Origin: Vreelandella aquamarina
GTDB lineage: Bacteria; Pseudomonadota; Gammaproteobacteria; Pseudomonadales; Halomonadaceae
Direction: 5' to 3'
Assembly: GCF_020075495.1 (NCBI RefSeq)
Contig: NZ_JABYQT010000006.1
Coordinates: 62,001 to 126,000 of the forward strand
Length of the DNA stretch: 64,000 bases
Positions within the stretch are counted from its first letter, which is position 1; every line of letters begins with the position of its first letter. Shown here piece by piece: positions 35,391 to 45,749 of this stretch. The notes beneath the pieces are model-generated. The model made no database searches. It was not told where the DNA came from and saw only the letters and a list, made by a program, of their open reading frames with translations. The position numbers and the translations under genes were made by a program.

Positions 35391-36221
35391 ATGCCTAACG
35401 CCAGCCGATTTCAATTCATCAAGAGCCAGCACGTGAAAAGTCTCACGGTGCTACACGCGGCAATGGAAGACTTTCGCTACGACCGCCACGCGCATGAGGA
35501 GTACGCCTTTGGCGTGACACTGGCCGGACGGCAGGATTTCTTCAGCGGCGGACAGTTTCACAGGAGCCTGCCGGGCAACGTGATCCTGTTCAATCCCGAG
35601 GACGTGCACGACGGTCAGCCCGGCGGCGAGCACACGCTGGATTATCTGATGCTGTATGTCGCTCCAGAACAGGTCAATTCACTGTTTGCCGATGTGCTGG
35701 GCCGAGAAATCGGCGCAGGCTTTCGCTCATCGAAGACGCTGATTCAGGATGCCAGATTGCGCGGGGCCATTCTGGAGCTGGCATGGATAGTCACCCATGA
35801 CGTGGGTAGTTGTATCGATCAGGAGAACGCGCTTTACAAGGTGGTGGAGCGAACCGTGCAACTGGATGGCGCGTTTGAAGACGTACAACGCACAACACGG
35901 CCGGAGGCGCTGCTCGGCCGGGCGAAAGCCTACATTCACGCTCACCTGGAGCGGGATATGTCACTGGATGAGATCAGCCAGGCGGCGCATCTTTCCAAGT
36001 ACCATTTCCTGCGCCTGTTTCGCCAGCATTACGGCATCACGCCCCACCAGTACGTGATCAATTGCCGTATCAATGCAGCGCGCGCGGCGCTGGCCGCGGG
36101 GGCTACCACTAACGAGGTGGCGCTACGCTTCGGCTTTGCCGATGCGAGCCACTTCAACCGCCGCTTCAAGCGTATCTACGCTGTGACGCCAAGCCAGTAC
36201 CGGCGCGATATCGCCCGCTGA
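35391..36221 (+). CDS. AraC-family transcriptional regulator
   Basis: 276 residues. The N-terminal cupin-type effector domain includes DRHAHEEYAFGVTLAGRQDF and PGNVILFNPEDVHDGQPGG. The C-terminal double helix-turn-helix (~175-276) includes MSLDEISQAAHLSKYHFLRL, FRQHYGITPHQYV and TNEVALRFGFADASHFNRRF. AGGAG is 8-9 nt before the ATG. It is followed 51 bp on by a LysE exporter on the same strand. AraC-LysE pairs of this kind typically sense an amino acid and switch on its exporter (inference). Confidence 0.92.
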   Translation: MPNASRFQFIKSQHVKSLTVLHAAMEDFRYDRHAHEEYAFGVTLAGRQDFFSGGQFHRSLPGNVILFNPEDVHDGQPGGEHTLDYLMLYVAPEQVNSLFADVLGREIGAGFRSSKTLIQDARLRGAILELAWIVTHDVGSCIDQENALYKVVERTVQLDGAFEDVQRTTRPEALLGRAKAYIHAHLERDMSLDEISQAAHLSKYHFLRLFRQHYGITPHQYVINCRINAARAALAAGATTNEVALRFGFADASHFNRRFKRIYAVTPSQYRRDIAR

Positions 36222-36272
36222 TGCTCGCGCACGGCGCCATCTGCTGAATCGACCACTCCCCGAGGTTTCACC

Positions 36273-36890
36273 ATGCTGGGAATCATCCTGTATGGGCTGG
36301 GTGTCATGTATACGCCCGGGCCCGTGAATCTACTCGGCCTGAACATGGGCATCAATGGCCAGGCCAAACGCTCCATTGGTTTTTGCCTTGGCGTGGGCAG
36401 CGCGATGCTGTTCTACCTGCTGGTGCTGGGGTTCGCCGGGGCGGCCTGGGTTGGCGGTCAGGCGCTGATGGTGCTCAGCGCGCTGGGCTGCGGCTATATT
36501 CTCTATCTCGCCTGGAAGATCGCCCGCGCCAGCGCAAAGCTCGAGACCGCTGAGGCGCCCACGCGGGTGTTCGGCTTTCGTGACGGGCTGATCATGCAAC
36601 TGCTGAACCCCAAGGCGCCAGTGGCCGTGCTGCCCATCGTCACGCTGCAATTTCCGGCGGCGGGCATTCAGGGGGTGAGTCTGGTCGCCTGGGCCGTCGG
36701 TCTTGGCCTGCTTGCCGTCGGCGCGCCCGGCAGTTACATGGCGCTGGGCGCCCTGCTCGGTCAGCGCATCACGAACCCGCGCTGGGTGAAGCGCTTCAAT
36801 ATCGTGATGGCAGGACTTCTGGCAGCGGTGGCGGTGATGATCGGCTTCGAGCACGTGTGGCTGCCGCTTGCCAGGGCGGTGGGCATATAG
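36273..36890 (+). CDS. LysE/RhtB-family amino-acid exporter
   Basis: A 205-residue inner-membrane exporter with six predicted helices. YTPGPVNLLGLNMGINGQAK (~residues 11-30) corresponds to the conserved TPGPN motif. Central FRDGLIMQLLNPKAPVAVLP (~100) is the second family signature. Likely exports one or more amino acids under control of the upstream AraC regulator. GAGG precedes the ATG. It ends 87 bp before the convergent trpA. Confidence 0.9.
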   Translation: MLGIILYGLGVMYTPGPVNLLGLNMGINGQAKRSIGFCLGVGSAMLFYLLVLGFAGAAWVGGQALMVLSALGCGYILYLAWKIARASAKLETAEAPTRVFGFRDGLIMQLLNPKAPVAVLPIVTLQFPAAGIQGVSLVAWAVGLGLLAVGAPGSYMALGALLGQRITNPRWVKRFNIVMAGLLAAVAVMIGFEHVWLPLARAVGI

Positions 36891-36924
36891 TTTCCATCGC
36901 AAGGCTACCCTACACGTGTCGACT

Positions 36925-36948
36925 CAAAAGCAGGCACGATGGCCTGCT
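36925..36948 (-). terminator. Terminator after trpBA
   Basis: An AGCAGGC/GCCTGCT stem with a 6-nt loop. On the minus strand it is followed by TTTTGA. It ends the trpBA transcript and may also stop the convergent exporter transcript. Confidence 0.75.
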
Positions 36949-36976
36949 CTACTCCTTCACGCTACTGCACTTGCGC

Positions 36977-37819
36977 TTAACTGACCTGCGGTTCGCTCAC
37001 TTCTTCGCGGCAGTTTCTAACGCTCCTTGAAAGCTCACGAACCAGCCCATGAACCTTGGCAACGGCCTCTTCACCGGTATTGGCCTGCTCGATACAGTCC
37101 ACCAGCGCCGAGCCCACCACCACCGCGTCGCTGAAGCGGCCGATAGACGCGGCTTGTTCCGGTGTGCGAATACCGAAGCCGACGCCGATGGGGAGCTGGG
37201 TATGGCGTTTCAGATCGCCGACCGCGCGCTCGATACTCTCCGGGGTGGCCGCACCGGCGCCGGTGACGCCCGCCACCGAGACGTAGTAGATGAACCCGGA
37301 AGCGTTGGCCAGCACCGTGGGCAGGCGTTTGGCGTCGGTAGTGGGCGTGGCCAGGCGGATGAAGTCGATACCGTGGCGGGCGGCGGGCTGGCAGATCTCG
37401 TCGTCGTGCTCCGGGGGCAGGTCGACGACGATCAACCCGTCCACGCCGGCTTGCGCGGCGTCTTCCAGAAAGCGCTCGACGCCGTAGCAAAATATCGGGT
37501 TGTAGTAGCCCATCAGCACGATGGGGGTGGTGGCGTACTCTTCACGAAAGCGGCGCACCATTTCAAGCGTTTTGGCCTGGGTCTGGCCGCCTTCCAGCGC
37601 GCGCAGGGCGGCTTTCTGGATGGCCGGGCCGTCGGCCATGGGGTCGCTGAAGGGCATGCCCAGTTCGATGATATCGACCCCCGCGTCCGGCAGGCCGTTC
37701 AGAATACGCTGTGACGTGGCCATATCCGGGTCCCCGGCGGTGACATAGCTCACAAGGCCAGGGCGGTTTTCGGCCTTGAGCGCGGCGAAGCGTGAGGCAA
37801 GACGCGAATCGGTTTTCAT
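36977..37819 (-). CDS. trpA: Tryptophan synthase alpha chain
   Basis: Cleaves indole-3-glycerol phosphate to indole, which is channelled to TrpB. A 280-residue TIM barrel. Catalytic Glu in [20 protein letters not shown] (~residue 49) and Asp in [14 protein letters not shown] (~130). The phosphate-binding loop includes [12 protein letters not shown] (~215). Start at 37819 ([11 protein letters not shown]) is set by AAGGAG 7 nt upstream. It follows trpB by 20 bp. The C-terminus has a ~10-residue tail ([10 protein letters not shown]) beyond the usual end. Confidence 0.96.
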   Translation of the reverse strand: MKTDSRLASRFAALKAENRPGLVSYVTAGDPDMATSQRILNGLPDAGVDIIELGMPFSDPMADGPAIQKAALRALEGGQTQAKTLEMVRRFREEYATTPIVLMGYYNPIFCYGVERFLEDAAQAGVDGLIVVDLPPEHDDEICQPAARHGIDFIRLATPTTDAKRLPTVLANASGFIYYVSVAGVTGAGAATPESIERAVGDLKRHTQLPIGVGFGIRTPEQAASIGRFSDAVVVGSALVDCIEQANTGEEAVAKVHGLVRELSRSVRNCREEVSEPQVS

Positions 37820-37839
37820 GGCGGGCTCCTTGTGTACGC

Positions 37840-39057
37840 TCATTGGAATTTTTCACCCAGATAGTGGGCCACGCTCATCATGTCCTTGTCGCCGCGGCCG
37901 CTCAGGTTGACCACCATCAGGTGATCGTGGGGGAGTTTGGGCGCACGTTTGGCGACTTCGGCCAGGGCGTGGGCAGTTTCGAGCGCCGGGATGATGCCCT
38001 CCTCGCGACAGCAGATCTGAAACGCCTCGAGCGCTTCCTCGTCGGTGGCCGACACGTACTCGACGCGGCCCTGCTCGTGAAGCCAGGCGTGCTCGGGTCC
38101 GATGCCGGGGTAGTCGAGCCCAGCGGAAATCGAGTGGGCGTCGATAATCTGACCATCTTCGTTCTGCAGCAGGTACGTACGGTTGCCGTGGAGTACGCCA
38201 GGGGCGCCGCCATTGAGGCTCGCCGCGTGCTTGCCGGTACTCACGCCCTTGCCGCCGGCTTCCACGCCCACCATCTGCACGCTTTCATCCTCAAGAAACG
38301 GATGAAAAAGCCCCATGGCGTTGGAGCCACCGCCGATGCAGGCGACCAGCGAATCCGGCAGGCGCCCTTCTTTCTCCTGCATCTGACGGCGGGTTTCATG
38401 ACCGATCACTGCCTGGAAGTCGCGCACCATGGCCGGGTACGGATGAGGGCCTGCCACGGTGCCGATGATGTAGAAGGTGTCATCGATATTGGTCACCCAG
38501 TCGCGCAGCGCCTCGTTCATGGCGTCCTTCAGCGTACCGGTGCCGGAGGTGACCGGAATCACCTTCGCGCCCAGAAGCTTCATGCGGAACACGTTGGGCT
38601 GCTGGCGCTCGATGTCGGTGGTGCCCATGTAGATCACGCACTCAAGACCAAAGCGCGCCGCCACGGTGGCGGTGGCCACGCCGTGCATGCCCGCGCCGGT
38701 TTCGGCAATGATGCGCTTCTTGCCCATCCGTTTGGCCAGCAGTACCTGGCCGATGCAGTTGTTGATCTTGTGCGCGCCGGTGTGATTGAGCTCCTCGCGC
38801 TTCAAGTAGATCTTCGCGCCGCCGAAGTGCTCGGTGAGCCGCTCGGCAAAATACAAGGGACTCGGCCGGCCCACGTAATCGGTTTGAAAGTAGGCGAGCT
38901 CTTGCTGAAATTCCGGATCATGTTTGGCCGCGGCGTACTCGTCGCGTAGCTCATTGATCAGCGGCATCAGCGTTTCTGCGACGAAGCGGCCACCGAAGCT
39001 GCCAAACATGCCATTGCCATCGGGCAGGCTGGCCGACGGATTGAAGGGTTTGTTCAT
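37840..39057 (-). CDS. trpB: Tryptophan synthase beta chain
   Basis: The PLP enzyme that joins indole and serine to tryptophan. 405 residues. The PLP-binding lysine is in [14 protein letters not shown] (~residue 94) and the phosphate-binding loop in [15 protein letters not shown] (~239). The [20 protein letters not shown] loop is intact. Start at 39057 ([11 protein letters not shown]) has GAGG just upstream. Leads the trpBA operon, separate from the rest of the trp genes as in Pseudomonas-type gammaproteobacteria. Confidence 0.96.
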   Translation of the reverse strand: MNKPFNPSASLPDGNGMFGSFGGRFVAETLMPLINELRDEYAAAKHDPEFQQELAYFQTDYVGRPSPLYFAERLTEHFGGAKIYLKREELNHTGAHKINNCIGQVLLAKRMGKKRIIAETGAGMHGVATATVAARFGLECVIYMGTTDIERQQPNVFRMKLLGAKVIPVTSGTGTLKDAMNEALRDWVTNIDDTFYIIGTVAGPHPYPAMVRDFQAVIGHETRRQMQEKEGRLPDSLVACIGGGSNAMGLFHPFLEDESVQMVGVEAGGKGVSTGKHAASLNGGAPGVLHGNRTYLLQNEDGQIIDAHSISAGLDYPGIGPEHAWLHEQGRVEYVSATDEEALEAFQICCREEGIIPALETAHALAEVAKRAPKLPHDHLMVVNLSGRGDKDMMSVAHYLGEKFQ

Positions 39058-39178
39058 CACGACCTCGACGACGAGTGGGTACGATTTCAATGGCTTCAAC
39101 GTAACGCAGGCAGGCGGGGATAAAAATCGATAAGATGTCAGCTATCCATGAGTTTTAATCAACTATTGCGAGGCTTCC
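39058..39178. promoter_or_regulatory. trpBA / trpI divergent control region
   Basis: 121 bp between divergent trpB and the LysR gene. In pseudomonads TrpI with indole-3-glycerol phosphate binds here and activates trpBA. I see no unambiguous TrpI site by eye; the assignment rests on layout. Confidence 0.5.
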
Positions 39179-40081
39179 ATGCAGAACAGTTTGCCGCCCT
39201 TGAGCGCCCTGCGCGCGTTCGAGGCCACCGCCAGGCTTGGCAGCGTCACCGCCGCTGCCAACGAGCTTGCCGTGACCCATGGCGCGGTCAGCCGCCAGCT
39301 CAAGAGCCTGGACGAGCACTTCGATACGCCGCTGTTCATCAAGGCAGGCCGAGGCCTTGTGCTGTCACGCCACGGCGAGACGCTGCAGCGTGGCCTTGGC
39401 GAGGCGTTCGAGCGCCTGCGCAATAGTTGCGCCGCGCTCAAGCGTGAAGTGGAAGGCGCGCCTTTTACCCTGGCCTGCCCGGGGAGCCTTCTGGCGCGCT
39501 GGCTGATACCGCGGCTTGACCGCCTGCACCAGGCGCTGCCCGAGCTTAACGTACAGGTAGTGGTCAGCGATAGCGAGCAGCCCGGCAAACAGGCAGGCAT
39601 CAGCGCCACCCTCGCCTTCATCGAGCCGCCCTGGCCCGAGGAGGGTGAAGTGATCGAACTGATGGTGGAGGAGATCTGCGCGGTGGCAAGCGCTGATCTG
39701 GCTGCCGGTTTCGATCCGGAAAGGCCCGACACGCTGTTCAACGGCGCCCTTTTGTACACCGCCTCGCGCCCCCAGGCGTGGCCGGCCTGGGCGCGCGCCC
39801 AAGGGCTTTGCGAGACGCAGCTCGAGAAGGCGCTGGCCCGGGGCCAGGGGTTTGACCACCTTTACTACCTGATGGAAGCGGCGGTGGCGGGGCTCGGGGT
39901 CGCGATCGCGCCCCGGCTGCTGGTGGAGGATGACCTGAAGAGCGGGCGGCTGGTCGCGCCCTGGGGGAGTATCCAGACCCCTGCCCGGCTCTGTTTATGG
40001 CTACCCAGCGGGGCCAGCCCGCATGCTGGAAAGCGCCTGGCCGAATGGCTCGGACAGGCTCTGAATGAAGCGGTGCGTTAG
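39179..40081 (+). CDS. trpI: LysR-family activator of trpBA
   Basis: A 300-residue LysR regulator. N-terminal HTH: LSALRAFEATARLGSVTAAA, NELAVTHGAVSRQLKSLDEH and FDTPLFIKAGRGLVLSRHGE. The effector-binding domain follows. It is divergent from trpB with 121 bp between, the TrpI arrangement known from Pseudomonas, so indole-glycerol-phosphate-responsive activation of trpBA is the best guess. The HTH also resembles GcvA-type proteins, so the name depends on context. Its stop overlaps that of convergent mmuM by a few bases. Confidence 0.82.
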   Translation: MQNSLPPLSALRAFEATARLGSVTAAANELAVTHGAVSRQLKSLDEHFDTPLFIKAGRGLVLSRHGETLQRGLGEAFERLRNSCAALKREVEGAPFTLACPGSLLARWLIPRLDRLHQALPELNVQVVVSDSEQPGKQAGISATLAFIEPPWPEEGEVIELMVEEICAVASADLAAGFDPERPDTLFNGALLYTASRPQAWPAWARAQGLCETQLEKALARGQGFDHLYYLMEAAVAGLGVAIAPRLLVEDDLKSGRLVAPWGSIQTPARLCLWLPSGASPHAGKRLAEWLGQALNEAVR

Positions 40082-41031
40082 CGCGCGCGCCGCCAGTCGG
40101 CCAGTGCCTGGATATCCGCAGGCGTGGTACGGCAACATCCCCCGATGCCGGAAGCGCCTGCGGCCAACCACTGCTCGGCCCCTTGAACCAGGCCGGACGG
40201 GCCGCCGTGGTCACAGGCCGCCGGATGCCAGGTCTTGCTCACCGGATCGTACTGCTCGCCGGAATTGGGGTAGACCAGCACCGGCAGGTCGCAGGCGCGC
40301 TTGATCGCGGCAATCAGCGACTCGATATGCGCAAGGGCCGTGCAGTTTACGCCGATGGCCGCCACGCCCGGGCAGTTGGCCAGGGCCTTCGCGCACGCCT
40401 CGATCGGCGTGCCGTCGCTGATGTGCTCACCATCCTTCGCCGAGAAGGTGATCCAGGCCTGGGCGCCGGGGTGCTCGGCCAATAAATCGGTGATCGCCAG
40501 CGCCTCGTCGAGCGACGGCAGGGTTTCCACCGCCAGCAGGTCGGCACCTGATTCGAGCAGCAGCTCGAACCGCTCGCGGTGGAAATCGACCAGCCCGGCA
40601 CGATCCAGGTCATAGCCGCCGCGGTACTCGCTGCCATCGGCAAGATAAGCGCCGTAAGGGCCGACCGAGGCGGCCACCAACGGCTTGGGTCGATCACTCT
40701 GCCCCTGCCATACCGCCTCACGGGCTTCGATAGCCAGCGTGACCGACAATCGAATCAGCTCGCGCGCCTGGCTGGCCGTCATGCCCGCCTGCATGAAACC
40801 GGCAATGGTTGCCTGGTAGCTGGCGGTGATGGCGCAGTCAGCGCCGGCCTCGAAGTAGGCCTGGTGCACCTGGCGAATCTTTTCCGGCGCCTCGGCAAGT
40901 AAGCGCGCCGACCAGAGGCTGTCGTTGAGATCGCAGCCCAGGGTTTCGAGCTCGGTGGCCAGCGCCCCGTCGATCACCATGAAGGGCACGTCACGCAGCA
41001 GTTGGGTAATGGGATTGTCGTGCTGGCTCAT
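40078..41031 (-). CDS. mmuM: Homocysteine S-methyltransferase
   Basis: Transfers a methyl group from S-methylmethionine to homocysteine, giving two methionines. A 317-residue zinc-dependent TIM-barrel enzyme. Zn-binding cysteines are in [11 protein letters not shown] (~229) and [13 protein letters not shown] (~295-296). [20 protein letters not shown] (~18-37) is the conserved N-terminal part. The ATG overlaps the stop of the upstream permease (ATGA), consistent with the mmuPM pair. Family identity is strong. Confidence 0.93.
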   Translation of the reverse strand: MSQHDNPITQLLRDVPFMVIDGALATELETLGCDLNDSLWSARLLAEAPEKIRQVHQAYFEAGADCAITASYQATIAGFMQAGMTASQARELIRLSVTLAIEAREAVWQGQSDRPKPLVAASVGPYGAYLADGSEYRGGYDLDRAGLVDFHRERFELLLESGADLLAVETLPSLDEALAITDLLAEHPGAQAWITFSAKDGEHISDGTPIEACAKALANCPGVAAIGVNCTALAHIESLIAAIKRACDLPVLVYPNSGEQYDPVSKTWHPAACDHGGPSGLVQGAEQWLAAGASGIGGCCRTTPADIQALADWRRAR

Positions 41032-42494
41032 GGGGTGGTCTCCGCGTGGGTGAACTTGGCACTATTGGCGCGCCTTGCCGCCTTGCGCCGGTGTAGAAAG
41101 TGCACGAGATAACAGAGCACGATGAAGGGCACGCCGAAGTAGAGCGCTACGCGCTGATGCGGGTCGAAGGCAATACCGATGCAGGCGGCAAGGCACGCCG
41201 CGAAGGCAATCAGCGGCACGAAGGGATACCCCGGCGTGCGGTAGACCAGATCCTCGAGCCGCCCGCCTTCACGCAGGTACTGGCGGCGGAAGTTGAACTG
41301 GCTCAGCGCGATCGCCATCCACACGATCACCACCGCAAGCCCGGAGATCGATACCAGCACCAGATACACGGTCTCCGGCGCGTAGACGCTCGAGAACAGC
41401 GCCCCGAAGCCGCCTATCATGCTCAGAAGCAGCGCGTTCATGGGAATGCCGCGCTTGTTGAGCCGGCCAAGGGATTTGGGCAGCGTACCCTGATCCGACA
41501 GCGTCCAGAGCATGCGTGCCGAGGCGTAGAGCCCGGAGTTGGCCGCCGATAAAAGCGCGGTAATGATCACGAAGTTCATGATGTCCGCCGCCCCCGGCAC
41601 GCCGATGCGCTGGAAGACCGCGACGAACGGACTCTGGCTGAGGCCCGCCTCGGTGTGGGGCAGGAGCGCGGCGATCACGATCATGGTGCCGACGAAGAAC
41701 AGAATCAGCCGCCAGAGCGTGGCGCGAATGGCCTTCGGCACGTTGCGCGCCGGGTCCACGGCTTCGCCGGCGGCGATACCGATCAGCTCGGTGCCGGAAA
41801 ACGCGAACATCACCGCCAGCAGCGTCATGCCGATGGTCAGAAGGCTTGGCGGCATCGCGCCTTCGCCCCACAGCGCGGAAAGGCCGGGGGATGCCACGGC
41901 GGCGCCGGTGTCGTCCTGAAGCGGCACGAAGCCGATGATCGCCGCCGCGCCGATCAGCACGAACACCACCACGGCCAGCACCTTGATCAGGGAGAGCCAG
42001 AATTCGGATTCAGCAAAGAAGCGCGAGGTGAAGGCGTTCACACCAAACACGATGGCGGCGAACAGCGCGCTCCAGTACCAGCCGGGAATGTCGGGAAACC
42101 AGCGCCCCATGAACACCGCCGCCGCGGTGAACTCCGAGCCCAGCGCCACCGTCCAGGTGAGCCAGTACATCCAGGCCACCATGTAGCCGGTGCCGGGGCC
42201 GATGTAGCGCGTGGCGTGGGCGCTGAAGGCGCCGGAATCCGGCATGTGCACGGCCAGCTCCCCCAGGCACATCATCACAAGCCAGGCAACGATACCGCCC
42301 ACCAGATACGCCAGCACCGCGCCCAGGGGGCCGGCCTGCTGTACGGTATAGCCGGAACTCAGAAAAAGCCCCGTCCCGATGACGCCCCCAAGGGATAACA
42401 TCACCAGATGGCGGGTCTGCATACTGCGCTTGAAGTGCGCGCCCTCTTGTCGGCTATCCTGCCGCTTGGATGAACTACTTGCCCGATCACTCAT
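41028..42494 (-). CDS. mmuP: Amino-acid permease, probably S-methylmethionine
   Basis: A 488-residue APC-superfamily (AAT family) permease with twelve hydrophobic segments. [20 protein letters not shown] (~residue 34) is the unwound helix-1 signature. [20 protein letters not shown] (~85) and [20 protein letters not shown] (~235) are also conserved. The four-base overlap with mmuM makes S-methylmethionine the most likely substrate; the fold alone would fit other amino acids. The leader is A/T-rich. A partial MetJ-like sequence there is too weak to call. Confidence 0.88.
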   Translation of the reverse strand: MSDRASSSSKRQDSRQEGAHFKRSMQTRHLVMLSLGGVIGTGLFLSSGYTVQQAGPLGAVLAYLVGGIVAWLVMMCLGELAVHMPDSGAFSAHATRYIGPGTGYMVAWMYWLTWTVALGSEFTAAAVFMGRWFPDIPGWYWSALFAAIVFGVNAFTSRFFAESEFWLSLIKVLAVVVFVLIGAAAIIGFVPLQDDTGAAVASPGLSALWGEGAMPPSLLTIGMTLLAVMFAFSGTELIGIAAGEAVDPARNVPKAIRATLWRLILFFVGTMIVIAALLPHTEAGLSQSPFVAVFQRIGVPGAADIMNFVIITALLSAANSGLYASARMLWTLSDQGTLPKSLGRLNKRGIPMNALLLSMIGGFGALFSSVYAPETVYLVLVSISGLAVVIVWMAIALSQFNFRRQYLREGGRLEDLVYRTPGYPFVPLIAFAACLAACIGIAFDPHQRVALYFGVPFIVLCYLVHFLHRRKAARRANSAKFTHAETTP

Positions 42495-42666
42495 GGTGAC
42501 AACCTTCTATTGACGTGACGCGTCTATGTCGGCTCGTAAGCCTGACCTGAAAAAGGGCGCCATTTTAATGTATTCAAAAGGTATAAAAAAATTATTTTAT
42601 AGCTTAATTTTGAATATGATATCCAAGATGATGCCGGGGGAAGCGTGGCTGAACAGCAGAATTGCC

Positions 42667-42689
42667 AAAAAAGCGCCCCGTGGGGCGCT
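42667..42689 (-). terminator. Terminator after chemoreceptor gene
   Basis: An AGCGCCC/GGGCGCT stem. On the minus strand it is followed by six T. It lies just beyond the chemoreceptor stop codon. Confidence 0.85.
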
Positions 42690-42697
42690 CATCGCGT

Positions 42698-44371
42698 TTA
42701 AAAGGAGGTCCACTGCTCCGTGTCGTGCGGGCTGCCCAGCACGTGGGTCTTCTCGGGCCTGGCGGCCGGGCGGCGCTGTGGCGTAGGCAATGCGGCTGAA
42801 TGCTGACCAGCCTTTGCACCTTTGAAAAATGACACTTCCTTGAGCAACGCTGCTGCCTGAAGCTGCAGTGAACGCCCTGCCGCGCTGGATTCCTCGACCA
42901 GGCTGGCATTCTCCTGGGTGACGCTGTCCATCTGCGATATGGCCGTATTGACCTGCTCGATACCCTGCGACTGTTCTCGGCTGGCCGTGGCGATCTCGCC
43001 TACCAGGGTCGAGACCCGCTGCACGCCGCCAACAATATCCTCGAGCGCCTTGCCCGCTCGGTTGACCAGCTCCGAGCCGGTGTCCACCTGAACGATACTG
43101 TCTTCGACCAGTTTTTTTATGTCCTTGGCAGCATCGGCACTGCGCCCGGCCAGGTTACGCACTTCGTTGGCCACTACCGCAAACCCGCGGCCCTGTTCGC
43201 CGGCGCGGGCAGCCTCGACCGAGGCATTCAGCGCCAGCAAGTTGGTCTGGAAGGCAATTTCATCGATCAGCCCGACGATACCGGCAATCTTGCGGCTTGA
43301 GGTATTGATACGCTCCATCGCTTCAACGGCTTGCCCGGCGATTTCTCCGCCTTCGTTGGCCTGCTGGCTGACATTACTCACCAGCTTGTCGGCTTCGACT
43401 GCGTTCTCTGCGTTCTGGCGCACGGTGGAAGTAATTTCATCCATCGATGCGGCCGTCTCTTCGATACTCGCCGCCTGCTGCTGAGTGCGGCTGCTCAAAT
43501 CTTCGGTTCCCTGGGCAATATCGTCGGCGGCGCCATTGACGGCTTCTGCATTGCTGCGTACGGACATCACCACGCCTGAAAACTTGGCTTCCATGGTTTT
43601 CAAGGCTTGCAGCATGTCACCGAACTCATCCTGGCAGGTAACGTCGATATCGTTATCAAGTCGGCCTTCTGCCATTTCATTGGCGAGTTTCTGTGCCTTG
43701 CCGAGCGGCGTCATGATGCCGCGAACCAGCCATATGGCGAGCAGAGTGCTGGCAATGACGGCAATCGCCATGACGATCAGGATAACGTTGCGTGTCCAGA
43801 GATAATTATCCGTCGATTGCTGGTTGGCGGCAGCAGCCTGAACGTTATTACGTTCGGTAAGGTCTGTAATGGCCCCCAGCACTCCTGTATATGCCGTACT
43901 CAGTTGCGTGGTCGCGATCGCGCGTGCGCTATCAAAATCCCCTCTCAGCATGGCGGCGTTAACGTCGCTGATTCCTGCACGCAACTCGGCCAGCGAGGCA
44001 ATGAACGTGTTCGCGATGGCACGTTCGTCTTCCGAGGATATCCGCTGCGGAAAGTAGTCGGCCCAGGCGTCGTCGATAATGGCGTCGTTTTTGGCGATAG
44101 CTTGCTGAGCGGCTACGGCAGAAGCAGGATTTTGATCCCGTTGTTCCATCATTATGGTGACCCGATTGCTAAGCAAGGCCTGGCCCACCTCGTTGAGCGC
44201 GATCAACGTCAGCACGTTACTTTCATAAATCTCGGTCATGGCATCGTCAGTCTTCTTGAGACTATAAAGGCCTACCGCTCCAACACAAATCAACATCAAC
44301 ACACACGTCCCCAAGCTCAGTATCAGTCGCTGTTTGACGCTTCGGTTCACGAACAACATAGGAGTAGACAT
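42698..44371 (-). CDS. Methyl-accepting chemotaxis protein
   Basis: 557 residues. TM1 ([20 protein letters not shown]) and a four-helix-bundle sensor (~35-190, TarH-like). TM2 ([20 protein letters not shown], ~195), then a HAMP domain ([20 protein letters not shown]) and a signalling domain. Its hairpin tip reads [40 protein letters not shown]. The last five residues QWTSF fit the xWxxF tether that recruits CheR and CheB. Start at 44371 follows the sigma-28-type promoter at 44488-44514, which lies inside the longer open frame and so rules that frame out. Ligand unknown. Confidence 0.92.
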   Translation of the reverse strand: MSTPMLFVNRSVKQRLILSLGTCVLMLICVGAVGLYSLKKTDDAMTEIYESNVLTLIALNEVGQALLSNRVTIMMEQRDQNPASAVAAQQAIAKNDAIIDDAWADYFPQRISSEDERAIANTFIASLAELRAGISDVNAAMLRGDFDSARAIATTQLSTAYTGVLGAITDLTERNNVQAAAANQQSTDNYLWTRNVILIVMAIAVIASTLLAIWLVRGIMTPLGKAQKLANEMAEGRLDNDIDVTCQDEFGDMLQALKTMEAKFSGVVMSVRSNAEAVNGAADDIAQGTEDLSSRTQQQAASIEETAASMDEITSTVRQNAENAVEADKLVSNVSQQANEGGEIAGQAVEAMERINTSSRKIAGIVGLIDEIAFQTNLLALNASVEAARAGEQGRGFAVVANEVRNLAGRSADAAKDIKKLVEDSIVQVDTGSELVNRAGKALEDIVGGVQRVSTLVGEIATASREQSQGIEQVNTAISQMDSVTQENASLVEESSAAGRSLQLQAAALLKEVSFFKGAKAGQHSAALPTPQRRPAARPEKTHVLGSPHDTEQWTSF

Positions 44372-44487
44372 CTCGCAAGAGCCCGCTGCGCAAGGCGTTG
44401 GGGCAGGAAGGGGGAGGATAGGGTGGCTATTATCATGCAGGCTCGGCCTGAATGGCGATCTGCCGTTTCGATGATTGCCGTATTGAT

Positions 44488-44514
44488 CTATCGGCCGGGA
44501 TCGATGAGAGTTGA
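44488..44514 (-). promoter_or_regulatory. Sigma-28 (FliA) type promoter for the chemoreceptor
   Basis: On the minus strand the sequence is TCAA, 15 bp, then GCCGATAG, against the consensus TAAA-N15-GCCGATAA (10 of 12 positions). It is 117 bp upstream of the chosen start. Expression with flagellar late genes is inferred. Confidence 0.7.
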
Positions 44515-44622
44515 GTGGGCTCAAAAAATACTCAAGCGAGTTGCACCTGACGTCGGCCCGAAGCCGTGGCGACGCCTTCACCGGTTGACGATGGGTATCA
44601 TCTGTTCACAGAAATGACAGGC

Positions 44623-45696
44623 TCAATGTTCGGCAGTTGCCTGAATGCTCCCCCTCATCTCCATCCTCTTCTCCAGGCCTTCCCAGCCATATGCTTTAAC
44701 CAAGGCCTCGAGCCTGGGCGGGCGGTAGTCGCGATTCTGCTGGTAGCGCTCCTTGACACTCTGGTGGATCAGGGTCGGTTTGGCCTCATTGACCAGCGAG
44801 CGGTGCAGTTTGGATCTTAACCGATATAGGTGTCGGCGAGACTCGTGCAGCTCGCCCCGGCTTGCATCGGTCAGGTTTTCGTGAAGGTACGGCTCTAGGG
44901 CAAGTCCTGCGGCATTGGCTTCCCTGAGCATCCACTCAAGCGGTGCATCGGAGGCCTGATTACCGTTCTCGTCAGGTTCCTTGCCACCACCGATATCGCT
45001 GTGCACTCCTGAAAACCATACCTGCTTCAAATCCACGCCCTCGCGAGACTCCCACAGGGTGGGCTCGAAGTCCTTGCGCATCTCGTCGATGGCCAGCGCG
45101 TGGCGGGCGGTGGCGATATTGCTGCCCATCTTGGTGTCGTAGAACTCATTTTTATTGTTGAACAGCCCACCCAACAGGCTCAGCGGTATACCGAGCGCGC
45201 CCACGGTGTCCCATACGCCGATAAAGTGAATGCGCCGCGATGGGTGGCAGTAGCTATCCCGAAACGCCTTGGCGGCCTCGCCGCCAGGGCGGTGCTTGTC
45301 AGCGCCATCCTTGTAGATGTCCCAGGCTTGGGTAATCCGCCCGGCCTCGGCGCGTTTGAGAATGCCGCAGTTGTTGATGAGTCCGCTCAATGCCCGCACG
45401 TTGTAGGCGCCGCGGCTGAACCCGAAGAGGTAAATATCGTCACCCGGCGTGTAGTTGTGCACGATGTAGCGGTAGCCATCGATGATGTTCTTTTCGATAC
45501 CGGCGCCGGTCAACGCGCCGCTGATCCGGTTGCGATACGAACCGATCCCCCACCCGTAGGAGACGTGCTGGCGCGTTTTTCCCGCAAAGGGTGAAATGGC
45601 CCGCGCCAGTTTCAACACGTTGGTGGGGTAATCCTCGTCCAGATTCTCTTCCGGCTGATTCCAGGTACCGTCCGCGCAAATGATGAGATTGGCCAC
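44623..45696 (-). CDS. DUF2235 alpha/beta hydrolase
   Basis: 357 residues of the DUF2235 family. N-terminal NLIICADGTWNQPEENLDED. Central nucleophile elbow DIYLFGFSRGAYNVRALSGL (GFSRG, ~residue 94). FIGVWDTVGALGIP (~158) and VWFSGVHSDIGGG (~225) carry the presumed Asp and His. The family includes the Tle1-type phospholipase effectors of type VI secretion. Here no VgrG, PAAR or immunity gene is adjacent, so an effector role is not supported. Starts with GTG preceded by AAGGAG 8 nt upstream. Confidence 0.85.
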   Translation of the reverse strand: MANLIICADGTWNQPEENLDEDYPTNVLKLARAISPFAGKTRQHVSYGWGIGSYRNRISGALTGAGIEKNIIDGYRYIVHNYTPGDDIYLFGFSRGAYNVRALSGLINNCGILKRAEAGRITQAWDIYKDGADKHRPGGEAAKAFRDSYCHPSRRIHFIGVWDTVGALGIPLSLLGGLFNNKNEFYDTKMGSNIATARHALAIDEMRKDFEPTLWESREGVDLKQVWFSGVHSDIGGGKEPDENGNQASDAPLEWMLREANAAGLALEPYLHENLTDASRGELHESRRHLYRLRSKLHRSLVNEAKPTLIHQSVKERYQQNRDYRPPRLEALVKAYGWEGLEKRMEMRGSIQATAEH

Positions 45697-45749
45697 GTTG
45701 TCTCTCCTTGACGCCCGGACGAGTGCGCATCACCAGTGTCGACGCTCGC

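Noticed and set aside
42495-42540. MetJ-box-like AGACGCGTCACGTCAA upstream of mmuP
   Set aside because: Only partial agreement with tandem AGACGTCT repeats. Not distinguishable from chance.
44623-45696. Type VI secretion effector locus
   Set aside because: DUF2235 similarity alone is insufficient; no VgrG, PAAR, Hcp or immunity gene is in the window.
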